Program-made: the position numbers and the translations under genes
Shown here: positions 36,749-49,033 of the stretch, piece by piece
Position numbering within the stretch: the stretch's first letter is position 1
Layout of the letters: every line of letters starts with the position of its first letter
DNA from: Tetrahymena elliotti 4EA
Lineage: Eukaryota; Ciliophora; Oligohymenophorea; Hymenostomatida; Tetrahymenidae
Direction: 5' to 3'
DNA length: 64,000 nt
Assembly: GCA_000231825.2 (NCBI GenBank)
Contig: JH720313.1
Span: forward strand, 678,130 to 742,129
Notes under the pieces: generated by a model
Databases searched by the model: none
What the model saw: only the letters and a program-made list of their open reading frames with translations
What the model was told of the DNA's origin: nothing

Positions 36749-37220
36749 AATTTAAGCTTGTATAAATTATTAATAAATTATATAAGTATGTATTTATGAA
36801 GGATAGTTAGATTTTTTAAAATTTAAATTTATATAATAAATACAAAAATGAATGATTTTAATAAATTAGTCTTAAAGAAATTGAAAATAAAATCTAAAAT
36901 ATAATACAATATTTCTGGCTAAATCTCCTTTCAAATAATTTTTTTTATTCTATTTCGAATGATAACTTTTAAAAAGTTTGAAGATCAATGCTTTTATGGT
37001 TAAACACTATAAACTCGTAAATCTTATGTTTCAATTTGTTAATTCTAATAAAAATAAAGTAATTTTGGAAATTTAATTTTATGATAATAAAATATATTCT
37101 CTACTTTTAATTAAATTTATCTAAAAAGTTAATACTTAACATAAGTTTAATTACAAATATAAAAAGAAAAAAATATTAATATAGAGCAGGAAAATTTAAC
37201 TTTGAAATTTTATTAAAATA
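36749..37220. other. Convergent intergenic region
   Basis: This stretch holds the 3' flank of the discoidin-like gene and of the large minus-strand gene. It is AT-rich with nothing recognisable. Confidence 0.6.
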
Positions 37221-40200
37221 TCATTTAAAAACTGAATCAGGTGGCATAATAACTTTGATTGTTTTTTATGTTGTGATTGGAGCTTTTTTGTAGTCTTATA
37301 AAGTTTAATTAGATTAGATTTTAGGCTTTGAAATTGTATCTTTAATACATATCTGAATAGATATGTAATCATTTTTCTCTTATTTTTTGGTTAACATATA
37401 TTTTTTCCACTCTTAGAAAGTAATTGAGAGAAGTTGGGAGTTGATTTTACTCACTTTTTAGTTGAGACCTATTCTTTTTTTTCTAAGTTGCTATGCTGTT
37501 TTGCAAAACAAATAAAAGAATTAACTTTGCAACTTACTTGAGTAGTGCATAATGGCTCTAACATCAACAGAATTCTTAACCTCATTAATTTAATTTTTAA
37601 ATTTTTAGAAAAGAATATTTTTATAATAGAGGTCAGCTTGTCTCTTCATGGCTTTGTAATTCACTACTTTTTTCCATTCAGTATAAACTTTATACATTTT
37701 CATCATTTTATTATTCTCATGAATGGCTTCAATCCACTTTTTATGCTAGGCACAGAATTTTTTTATTTTAGCAAATGCTACTGTTTTAAGTTCCATGTTT
37801 TTGACTTTCATATTTTACTCTATTTAGATCTTACGGCTATTCTTAACTCTGGAATAATCACTGTACCACTTAATTACATTAAAGCAATTTGATTTTATAT
37901 TTTCTTGCTTTTTTTAGTAAAAAAGTTTAGCATTCTGCATGACATTCATAGCCCTACACATTTCTCTAATTTATTACATTAAGTTTATTTTAAAGTAAGA
38001 ATTAATTAAATCTTTTATCTTTCTGTTATAAAGATTTTTAAAAATGTCACTCTTTTTAAAATTTTCTAAATCCAAGAATAATTCATGTTTTAATTTCTCT
38101 TAGAGAGTCTTATCAAGTTCTGATTTTTCAGTGTCATCCAAAACTTCACACTTATTATTAATCATTGCAGGAGCACTTCTTTCACTGTTGTTATCATCGC
38201 TTGGTTTTCTGTAGGGTTTATTTTATTTTTTAGGATCTTTATATAAAGAAGAATGTCTTAAACTTTCTTCGTACTTCATCTCACTTTGAAAGGACAAATC
38301 GACATCATCAAGAGCTGATTTTTTCCCTCTTTTATCTAATTAGTCTTCTTCATTATTTAACTTCATTTCTAGCCTATACTTGAATTTTTCAATAATTTCA
38401 CTCTTATCTTTTAGCATAGTCTGAATCTCTTTTTTTAACTAAGCTTTTTGGCGTATTTCTTAGAGCTCTTTTTCTAATTCTTCATTTACTTCACTTTCTT
38501 CTATTTTATTTTCTTCTGGGTCCTAAATTTTTCTCTTTGAATTAGCAGGTGGAGGATTTCCATGAGATTAATTATTTTGATTAAATTTATTATCCACTAA
38601 ATCTAGCAAATCATTATGAGTTATTTTATCTTCATCCTCTTAGTCTGATGGCTCTTGTTATTAATCTTACTATTACTATTGCATTTCTTATATCTTCTAA
38701 AGACTATTTTAGGAATGTCTGATACTTTTTTAACTTAAATTTGCTAGTTGGCCTTAAGCAATCTCTTCATTATTATGATTAAACATTTTCATAAAATCAG
38801 ATTCGTTTTAGAGATATTCTTGGTTTTATTTTTGAATATAATCCCCAAGCTCAATTAATGATTTATGTGCATTAGAATTTTTTCTACTTTAATCAAATAT
38901 ATTTTCATGATTAATATTTTTATTACTTTCGTCTACTTATTAACTATCTGACTAGCTTTAATTCTTTGATGAAAGCATTACTTTTGAATTTCTAGCCTAT
39001 CTTTAATTTGCTAACTCTTGTAGTTTTTAATTCAGTTATTTGAGCTATGCAAGTAAATTTTGAATATCCTGCTCATATTCATCAAGAGGAATATCTTCTA
39101 TTTAATCAGAAACCTATTATCCTTGCTTTTGCATCAATATTTACACAAATAATTTCTGTATATTCATAAGTTCTTCTATTTTTTCTTAAAATTTTTAATC
39201 TTTCTGCGCTTGATCCATTTAAAAGTCTTAATTTTAAGGGATTAAATTCATTAATCTTAACTAAATAAGCTCGTATTAATGCTTTCTTTCCTCATCTTCT
39301 TTTTTTTCTTTTTCCTTGTTAACAGCTTGGAAGAGCTCATCAATCCAATCTAATAATTTATTTTCATCTAATTCATTTAAATATTAAATTTACTCCTACA
39401 TTAGTTCTTATTCTTATTATTGTTATTGGAATTCCTATTCATTATTTAAGTTAGAAAAATTATCATTAAAAACTTTAGAATCTGTTTTTAACTCTTCATT
39501 TGTTTATTAATTTTAGAATGATTATTCCTCCTCTTCATCTCTTACGTTTTCTTGATTATCATCACCATTTATTTCTTAAATGAGTGATTCTTCATTCTTA
39601 TCTTAATTATTATATTTCTACCAATCATTAGGATCAACAATACCTTTATAGTTTTTAAAGTCAGCCATGCTTTTATTTTTTTATCCTTAATTTTTGGTAT
39701 GTCCATCCTAATCTATTTAATAGAGAGTTGGATGTTTATTTACATTTTTCTTTTGTTAAGACATTTGGATATCATGTAAAGAATACTAATCACTATATTA
39801 TCCTTATTAGGATAATTAAGAATCAGCTATTTCATGACCTTAAATTTATTCATCATACTACTCTTCCTCTTGGTTGTTTTCAATTTAGCTTTCATTATCA
39901 TCTTAAATGTCATCTTTATCTTCAATAATAATTTGATCTTTGGGGACTATTTAAGTTTTCATTAATTCCATATCCTCTTCAAGCTGATGAAGGAAATTAG
40001 GATTGGAATTAGCTGATTTATCACTTTGATTTGTAGTGTATTGTTATAAATATTTATGATCTAAATTTTTTTATGAATTTTCTTTATAATTATTAAAATA
40101 CTAGCTATCGAAATCTTCATCATCAACAATTCCATTTTATTTAGCAAGAGCCTTTTTTATTTATAATTTGATGCTTTAACCAAGAGATTATTGCAAACTT

Positions 40201-41963
40201 TCTTCAGAAGATGAAGAGTAGGCTGAACTATTCTCTTCTAATTTGTATGAATTATAAATTTCTTTTAAATGATTAATTTATAAGACTTTTGATGTCTTTA
40301 ATTCTTCTTTGAGACTGCTTTCTAATTCTTCACGAGTTGGTCTAGAGTGAGGAGAATATTTTCTAATATGATTTTCTAAATCTTTTTCTAATCTGTTTCT
40401 TTACCTCTCGAATCTACTATTCGATCTCACTGAGTCCATATGCCTCTAAGGTGATCTATCTAATTAATATTTAGAGAGCACTCTAGAATTCTCATTAGAT
40501 TGAAAAGTATTTTAAAAACTATTTTCCCTCTTTTCTGAGTTTTAAATAGAGTTTAGTCTTTATTCTTTTAAATTCTTTTAGTACTGTAAAGAAGCTTGTT
40601 ATTTTTCATATTGATATTAAGAGAATTATTGATATGGAGATGCTTAATTTAATTTATTAACATTTTCATTTTTATTTGGTGATATCTATAATTCATAAAT
40701 CTTCTCATATTATTATCTTATATCTGATGGAAATTCAGGCTCCTAACTCTCCTTGTTTAACTTGAAAAATTCATAATCTTTTTATCCACTTAACACATTC
40801 TAAGAAGGTTGATTAAAAGGGAAGTGCGCTCTTACACTAGAGCTAACTACTGATGAATTATTGTTATTTTATAAGTTATTATGAAAGTGAAAAGATGATA
40901 AGTTGGAATTATCATTTATGGAAGGAGGGTTAGCTAACTATACAGATGGCTATTATTAGAACAAACTTTAGCTCAAAGTCCATTGAGTTTATCTGTTTTA
41001 ATTATTAGAGTAATTGATTACATTTATACCTTCACTGTTATTTGAGTGATTTGAGACAAAAGGTTAACTATATTTGTTATTAACTTACTATGAATTTACA
41101 ATTTAATCATAATTTTATGTGCCCTTATGTGAAGAAGATGAGGATAGCTAATACATTTAATGTGCTTTATAAGTTTGACTACCAAAATTATATTGATTAC
41201 TATAAAAATTTTATTGAGAATTTCTTTCTTCTTCAATTCTGTAAAGACCTCCTCCTTCACTATCTCTTTGACTTCCTAAAACATTGTCTAATTGCTTGTT
41301 ATAAATATTATTATGATAAGCTTTGTTTTCTCCTAAAAAGTTATCATAATTTTTATTTTCATCTTGAAAATTGTTATTTATTTAAATATTTGTATTATCT
41401 GATTTGTAAATTGATTATAAATTATTATTGCTCATTATATTATTACTGTTGTTATTTGAAAAGATATTCGATATCTTTACATTACTATTTTCCATTCCAA
41501 AGTTATTTTGAAAAGAAAATTCTTCCACTCCACTCGAGTTATTCATAAATTACTTTTTCATGATAGAATTATTTGCTTTCTTCATTAATTGATGAGATTA
41601 AGAGTATTCTAAATCAGATGAGCTTTCCATACTAAAATTTCTATCATTTTTACTCTAAATATGTTCTTCTATCAATTCGTGAATAGACTCATTGCTTTCT
41701 TCCAATTGCTGCATTTTTTATTTATTCTAAATATATTATGGTTCTTTATTTATAATTAGATTGACTGAATTGAACTTGCGCATCTATTGATTAAATAATT
41801 CGCTTTCATTCTTCAAACTAGACTCAGAAATTGAGCTTGCTGAAGCTGCTGACTCATTTAAGATTTAGGGATTATTTTCAATAAAATTCTTCCTTTCTCT
41901 GTCATTCTACAAAAGAAGTTCTTCTATTTGCTTTCTCTTTTCTGCTAATTCACTGGCCTTCAT
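37221..41963 (-). CDS. Large Q/N/E-rich coiled-coil protein with Sfi1-like C-terminal repeats (1580 aa)
   Basis: One uninterrupted frame of 1581 codons runs from ATG 41963 to TGA 37221-37223 with no intron. Residues 1 to about 1000 are low-complexity (Asn, Ser, Gln, Glu, Tyr) with coiled-coil stretches. A central charged region holds several predicted heptads (ELQEIRQKAQLKKEIQ). The last about 350 residues change character. They contain spaced aromatic-basic units such as NVIKWYSDYSRVKNSRK, MYKVYTEWKKVVNYKAMK, NILFQKFKNQ and LSITFQEWKKYMLTKK. A hydrophobic residue, F and W-K spacing of this kind resembles Sfi1 repeats, which bind centrin at basal bodies and spindle poles; ciliates have several such proteins. 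If correct, this would be a basal-body or cortical centrin partner. The repeat call is by eye and tentative; the gene itself is secure because of its length. Confidence 0.8.
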
Positions 41964-43392
41964 ATTTATAATTTAATTAAAGATTTTTCAAAATTTGAAA
42001 TAAGTCCCAGTAATTTTTTGATTACAATTAATAAAGACTTCTCTCTTCAATTTTAAAAATAAGCAAAAGATTTGCATATTTTAATAAAAAAAATTAAATA
42101 GATCTTATTAATATATTTTTCAATCAATACCCATTAATACACAAACAAGGTTATATTTTTGATAGGCTTAAGTACTCCTTCTAAAATAAATGAATTCCTC
42201 AATATTTGAATATTCGTTAAATTAATGAAATTTTTACCATTTTTAGGAAAAAATGAAATCATTTTGATAGAATTTAATCTTTAATTTCTTTAAACAATCA
42301 TATTTTATAAAAAATATGTCTACTCCAAATTACAATATTATAATATAAAAATATCAAATAAATAATAGTTTTTTCTTTTTAGCTAAAAAATTTTTAAATC
42401 ATAGAATTTTTTTAATTAAATTTTTGAATTCAATGAAGTTTTTAGTGTGTAATACTTTTAAGATATCATATAAATTTTAAATATTAATCTGGAATTTATT
42501 TTTTTATTATCATTAATTACTTGAATCAAGCTATTGATTTGTCAATAATTAAAATATTTCATTAGTAAGGAAAAATTGATTTGATATTTTTTATTTAATT
42601 ATGTAATAGAATTTTAATTTTTAAATAATGGAAACTACATTTTGTAATTTAAAATATAACTATGTTTAAATGAATAATAAAAATAATAAAAGGTTAATTT
42701 ATAGATTTTAAGACAATATATAAATTGTAAATAATTTATGTATTAATAAAGAATACTTAATTGGTTAATTTAAAATTATTAATGGTTTGGCTATAATTAA
42801 TTTATTTGCTTATTATTAAGGGTGTATTGATATATTGTTTGTTTAATTATTATAATTTGATGATAAAATAAAATGTAAAATAAATAAGTAATTCTATGAG
42901 TCTTTTTGTAGCTTAGTTTGGAGTAAATTGATTTGTAAGTAATATATTTTATTTGATAATTTGTATAATTGGCTATTAATTAATTAATTTTAAATTTTCT
43001 TTATGTATTTTAATTAAATCTTTATCTATATTTTTGGATGTTTTACTTAATTGCTATTTAATTATTTTTGTACTAACTCACTGGCTGGTTATATTTTAAT
43101 GTGTGAGCAGCTGTAAATTTTTAGGGATTAAATTATTTTTTTATCCTTATTAAAATCTATGTGAAATGAGAACAAGCAAGCATTCTGCTTTTATGTGATT
43201 AATAGCTTCAAATTTGTAAATAAATTAATAGATTGTAGAGAAATATATTTTTTAAGATTATTTTGACTTGATTATCAATTTTTTTAATTAAATTTGTTAT
43301 TATAATTTATTTTTTTATTTTTTATTTTTACTTTTATTAAGGATTTGAAAAGTTTTTGAGATAGAAAATATTTTATTAATTTTCTTAAATTG
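41964..43392. other. Intergenic stretch, no gene seen
   Basis: This AT-rich 1.4 kb is the upstream region of the Sfi1-like gene and the 3' flank of the WD40 gene. No frame or RNA was recognised. Confidence 0.6.
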
Positions 43393-45468
43393 TCATGAGA
43401 GGTATTCTATTTTACCTTTTCTTGATTCAGAACAGATATTGAATGTAGCGAATACTCTAGAATTAAAAATGATTATGTCAGTTATTTAGAATTCCATTTT
43501 TATCACTTTTTTGAAGGTGAAGTCTTTTAAACTTAGGATGAAGACTTCATTGTAATTTTATACTCCTATTATGTAATCTTCACTTAGCTGCTTGCTTAAG
43601 ACAATTTGAAAAGGAAGCTATAGATATTTGATTAATTTAAGACTGTTTAGGTTATACACATAAATTGTGTTTTTAAAAGATACTACATACAAGCAATTTC
43701 TGAATGTCCACATATTCTGGATCATTTTTGTAGGGAGATTTATTGACTTTCTTTGCTATTTTCCTGTTTAGCAATTCCACAAACGTATTTTGTTATCACT
43801 CTCACAGTGAGATGCAATAGTTTAATTGTTTATTTTTATTATGCGATTTATTTTTTATTGGGATGACCCTGCTTTCATAGTATGAATGAGATGGTGAGTT
43901 TTTATGTTCCATATTTAGATCTTGTTATGACTACACAAGCATGCCATTCTATTTTCATCTACTTTTATAAAATGACCATATTAGCGACTTGTGCGTTCAA
44001 TCTCATTACTATTGTTATTATCTGGATCTACTTCACTGCTTTGCTAATTCAAAACAAAATTTTACATTTCTTACTATGAGGCAAAATCAGATATTACTGG
44101 GTCAAAGCTTGATTAGCTATTAATATTAAATTAATTAGAAATATAAGAAATAGATCCATTCAGATTAGCTATGGGATAATGGTTGAAGTTACTAGAAGCT
44201 TATCTAGAACCACAAGAAGGATTAGGACTGGTTAAGGGTGATATAGAATCATAAGAGTTATGGTGATGATTATCTTCTTCTAATACTTATATTAATCTAA
44301 AGGGATTAATTGAAAATAAGAAAATCTATTTTGTGTTATTATTTCCTATTACTACATGCTTATTATCTAGAACACTGAACTAGCCCCAACCAATAGAGTA
44401 CTTTTTTCCATTTAATTCATGAATTTGCTCTATTTTCTTTTCATAGGTGATCCTTCTTTGCTTGTTATCCCATATTTTTATTTATTCACCAATCAAAATT
44501 AACTCATTTTCATTCTTCAGTAAAACACTTTAAGTTTCTTCTAAGCTAAACTCAAAATTATAAATTTTTTTGCCTTAAAAGCAATGTGAATTTTAAATTT
44601 ATGAGGAGAATTAATTTTATCGTTAAGGTGAATTTTGAAATCTAAAGTGATTATTGCTCTCTGAAGATGGAGTCAAGCATGGAGAAGCTGTCATATTTCT
44701 AAATCTAGAACGAATGTTAGGTGATTTTATTTTTTGAGGTGAGCTATAAGGAGATTCGATTTATTGTGATAATCTGGCATTACTCATATCAGATGCATTG
44801 CTATTCAGAGATTTTTAAGAATCTATAGAAGATTGTCTTGAGCTATTTTTCAAAGAAAGTGGAATTTCTAAGGACTTTAGTTTAAGCTTTGCAGCAGAAG
44901 ACAAGCAGAAACTGCTATTGTTCTCAATTATTGGTTCCCTACGAAGTTCATGCGCAATAATTGAATCTGGCTATTTTAATTTTTCAAGTAGAACCAAATC
45001 AGTTTTTTTCAGATTTTCTATAGAACGGCTTATGTCAGCATAAAAATTAATTAAGATATTTTATTTTAAAGACTTACTCTGCTGCAGAATTTGTAATTCC
45101 TTTTCTAATTTTCCAGATAAACACTGGTTTTTGAAAAAATTAAGATCTTCTTCTTACGCCATATTTCCTTTTTAGCAAATGATTTTAATAGTTGCTTTGT
45201 GATTTTCAAAAAGACTTTGTGTTTCTTACTATTTAATAATTCTTTCAAGCATTTCGTTTACACTATCAAAAAATTCATCAAAAGAAATCCTAAGCTTTTT
45301 TAAAAAACAATTTTTTTCTTCTCTCCAAGAAGCATAATCAAGGTGAGAGTAAAGCTTCTCTTATAAATAGCTTGCGCAGCTTTAAAGATCAAATTCTTTA
45401 GAGGGGGAAATGCTTTGATCACCCGATCTAGATGAGTTTGAATTTTTTCTAGATGATTTTTGATGATT

Positions 45469-45528
<60 letters not shown>

Positions 45529-45672
45529 GTGATTATGATGATGATTGCTATGGCTTTATGCAGAAGATAAAAGAGTTTAGGTAAGTGAATTTTGTGTATG
45601 TTCACTCTTGATATTCATGTGGTTACTTTCTTAATAAACCCTGACCAGATCGACTAAAGAACTGGAAGACAT
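43393..45672 (-). CDS. WD40-repeat protein with a 21-histidine run (759 aa)
   Basis: A single frame of 760 codons runs from ATG 45672 to TGA 43393-43395. Near the N-terminus there is a histidine-rich stretch (residues 41-70) with 21 consecutive His at 48-68. Residues about 90-260 are helical and coiled-coil-like (KLEKELQILQQSKSLKQN), followed by a Ser-rich linker. The C-terminal half has degenerate WD-type blades: LILIGEQIKIWDNKQ, RMACLCSHNKIQIWNIKT, TIASHCESDNKIRLWNCQTG, and later FKNTIYVYNLNSLK. A helical region before a propeller is reminiscent of B-box/coiled-coil plus WD proteins of ciliates, but I see no zinc-binding cysteine cluster. The function is unknown; WD40 propellers usually scaffold protein complexes. 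Poly-His may bind metal or be a neutral codon expansion. Confidence 0.85.
45469..45531 (-). repeat. Trinucleotide run encoding 21 His
   Basis: Twenty CAT codons and one CAC (minus strand) form a pure microsatellite inside the WD40 gene. On the plus strand it reads as (ATG)n. Confidence 0.95.
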
Positions 45673-45735
45673 TTTTAAAAGATAAAACTTTCTTACAGTA
45701 TGAGATTTAGTTTGTATGATTTATATATTTATAAA

Positions 45736-46094
45736 TCACTTATAATGTTTTTTGGTTTTTTTTGTTAGTTATTAATTATGATATATTTAAGTAGTTTATA
45801 TGATTGTATATTATTTATTTATTATTAACTTAGTTATTCCTCTTTACCAGGTTTCTTTGTTTTTTTTACCAACTATTTCTTTAATATCTAAACCTTTCTG
45901 AATTTTCTTTTTATGATTTTTTTGTTCTTTTTCTTTTTCATTTATATTGTTGTAATAAAAACTTTTCATTTCATTCTTTTAGTCTATGTAATACTCTACT
46001 TGTAAAGCAAAGAAAGATTCAAGTGTGGTCTTACTTATTCTTACTTAAAAACATAATTCTTATAAAGAGATTATCTATTTAGATTATTAGCCAT
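45736..46094 (-). CDS. Doubtful small basic protein gene
   Basis: A frame beginning MANNLNRQSLYKNYVF at ATG 46094 can be spliced (intron about 45979-46037, GTAAGA...AAAAG) to a Lys-rich exon containing KKIQKGLDIKEIVGKKN, ending at TGA 45736-45738. The last about 40 codons look like untranslated AT-rich sequence, so another intron or a different end is possible. It ends only 63 nt upstream of the WD40 start codon. The Lys/Glu block reads like real protein, but the frame choice is uncertain and the family is unknown. Confidence 0.3.
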
Positions 46095-49033
46095 ATTTTT
46101 ATCATGTTTTAACTGATTATCTATCTAACCACCCTCTATAACCCAATAAGCCTCGTCTCCAATTATAAAGTTATATTATCATATTTCTTATTCTATAAAA
46201 ACTGATAACTTATTTTCTTATTTATTTATCGATTTGCAAATACTTCATCAGCATTTATTGAATTTAATTGTTTGTGTAAAAATATTTAAAATGTAAAACC
46301 CAATTAACAAAAAAGTATTCTCTAAAATTATTAAGTAAAATTTAAAGTTTTTTTAAAAAAACAATTCCTCTTCATATCTGTAAACCTTTTAGTTTCTCAA
46401 ATGTTAAAACAAAAAATGAAACGAAATCTCAAAAATGTTGAAAAAAAGAACTCCAATTTAAAATCAAGCCTTATTATGATTTAATGATCTAATATTTTAT
46501 TGTCTTACTTATGTGTAAAAAATAGTAAATATTTTCGAGCTTTTTAATTTTAGAACTGAAAAATCAAAAAGTCATTATCTTATTTGTTAAGATCTTACAT
46601 AAGATTACACCTTTTTTATTGATAAACACACAAAATACTTTCATCTAGATATCCATATTAGATTTTTAAAAGTAAACTTAAAAATGAAATCTAAACAAAA
46701 ATTATTTCAAAATCACCTTCCATTAACTTCAGGCTTCAAGTAAAGAGTATTGTTCTTAGAACAAAAACAGAAGTAAATTGTAAAAAAAAAAAATCTATTT
46801 TTAATCATATAGAAAATTATATGAAAGAACAAATATTAATCTAAAAAATATAGTAAAAAGGGAGTTCTGGCCCTGAGCTAGTTCAACAGACTTCAACTAG
46901 AAAATTCCAAAATATTTTCTAGTTGAAGTTTGTTGGAATAAGGGGGAACTAGCTCAGGGCCAGAACCCCCTTTTTACTATATATTAAAAACCAATTCTTT
47001 TAAAAATTCGAAATTCAACTTATTTTTTTGATAACTTAATTAAGCAAATATAAAGTGTAAATATATTGCTGGATTAATATCATTAATTGAATCTATAAAT
47101 TTAAAGATAATCATCTTGCTTTATAAACAAGAGCAAAGTTAAAATATTTCTAAAAATTACATTTTCTTTCACTCAAAATTTAAACTTTTCTCAAAATAAT
47201 CAAGAGAATTGAGTGTGTATTAGTTCTAGCGAATCTATTGCATATTATGGTTAATTTTACATAATTTTATTTTCATAACCAAAATATGTAAAGAACCCTA
47301 TTAGATTCTAAAAATATTTCTCCACAAGAAAGAGTTTTTCTAAAATGTAAAATAGACATAATAAGCACTTATTCTAATACTTTAAAAGTGTTTTTTTTTC
47401 TGTTTTACATTTATTTTTTTAAATTACCTTAAAGATTTTTAAATAAGTACTCTTAAATTATTACATGACCACCCTAACCTTTTCAATTTATAAAATGAAA
47501 ATGTAAATGATATTTGTAAGTTAAAACTTAATTTTAGCTTAGATATTAAAAAATTGTTCAAAGATTCACTTGATTTTGATTAGTATAATTAAAAGAACAG
47601 TTACTTTCTATTTTTTTATTTCACATATCACAAACAGATCAATCCTTGAAAATGGTTTGAAATATAATTATTTTCATATTTTCCATACATTGATTAGTAA
47701 GTAATTATTTACAAATTAAACAAAATCTGATTATATATTCCAATTATTTTAAACCCTAAGTAATTAAGATATATTTACTTCCTGTTCTGAAACTTTTTTA
47801 TTTTGTTACTTTAAATTTCATTGTAAAAACCAAAATTTATTTTCCAAAAGAGAAATTATATGAGAAATTCTTTTATTTTTAAATAGAAATTATTATTTAT
47901 AATAAGTTGTACAAAAAACTGATAAAAATAAATCATTGTCAAAACCATTAAAAAGCGTTTTAAAATTTCTTATAACTAATTAATCAATCAATAAAATATT
48001 ATTTTAATTTCGAATTACTTCTAATTTTTAAAAATATATTTTCCCATTTATTTCAAATCACAATTTTAATCTGAAATATTCAGTTACTATTTTTAAGATA
48101 TAAATATTTTGAAGATAAAATTTTTTCACAATGATCACTCTAGTAATTATAAAATTGTAAATTTAAAAATGTTTTTATTACTAAACTAAAAGTCTAAAAT
48201 AGCAATTCAAATGGTATTAGAAAATTAACTAAAATTAAATCTTCTAAAGTTAAGTCAATAATTAAATTTTTTTATTGAAAATATTAAAAGGTATTTATGA
48301 TATATGTGCTCTGTGTTAAATAACATCAATTTTTTAAAAATTCATTTTCAAAAATCATATTTTAGTTTAATAATATTTTTTAAAAATTTCATTCAAGTGA
48401 TACAGTCTTTTATTGATTTACATTTAATTTAACTTATTATCAATATTTCTATTTGGATATAATAAATAATTTGGTAATATACTTAATTTATAGATGGAAG
48501 ATTTTCATTAAACTGAAATAAATCTTTTATTCATAAATTAGAGTTTTAACAACAATATGAGGGAGGTTGTTGAAAAAAAAAAAATTCAAACATCTTTTTA
48601 TAAAGTTTTCAATATTTATTTCTTAAAAGGTGTGTTTTTTTTTATAAAAGGTAGACTTACCCCCTTAGTTAATCTTTAGAATAGTGTACTTAATAACCAC
48701 CAATAATTTAAATAATTTAAAATATCTTTTTTTTAAAAGAAAGATCTAAAATAAAATAATTAATAATTTTTAATGACTTTCATAACAATAGTTATGAGCT
48801 GGAAACAATAAATTGAATAAGAATCGTTTTAAATTTATTATTTCTATTAATATAAAAAATATAATGATAAAGTTTTGAGAAGGTTTACTAGTAAAAATAA
48901 TTAAATTATTAACTTAAATTAGAAATTTATTTGGTGGATGAGATTAGCTTTATAAATCTAATAAAATAATCCTGATTAAAAAGATATTTTTTTCTATTGA
49001 TAATAGCTTAGATCTTCTTATTTTTATTATAAA
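46095..49033. other. Long gene-free stretch with a foldback element
   Basis: These 2.9 kb have no convincing gene on either strand. The only structured feature is the large inverted repeat at 46849-46981. The rest is AT-rich, including the presumed promoter of the PIG-O-like gene. Confidence 0.55.
46849..46981. repeat. Foldback hairpin, about 133 bp, MITE-like
   Basis: Outer arms of 36 nt (46849-46884 and 46946-46981) are inverted repeats with one mismatch; the right arm contains AACTAGCTCAGGGCCAGAAC. Inner arms of about 21 nt (AACTTCAACTAGAAAA-type, one mismatch) continue the pairing after a bulge of about 10 nt present only on the right side. The loop is about 10 nt. The arms are GC-rich in comparison with the flanks and the element is bordered by TATA on both sides, as a short target duplication might be. 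It could be a small non-autonomous DNA transposon or a source of hairpin RNA; the sequence does not decide. Confidence 0.85.

Noticed and set aside
37143..37356. A plus-strand frame containing a hydrophobic stretch (KTESGGIITLIVFYVVIGAF) that looked like a fragment of a ciliate membrane protein.
   Set aside because: It lies antisense to the last codons of the 1580-aa minus-strand gene, whose frame continues cleanly through it to TGA 37221-37223. The hydrophobicity is a by-product of the opposite strand.
37545..37892. Plus-strand frames at 37545-37892, 39728-39928, 41090-41548 and 43882-44079.
   Set aside because: All are antisense to the large minus-strand coiled-coil and WD40 genes.
45300..45605. 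A minus-strand standard-code frame with a long isoleucine run.
   Set aside because: It is a shifted reading of the histidine microsatellite inside the WD40 gene; the correct frame is open for 760 codons.
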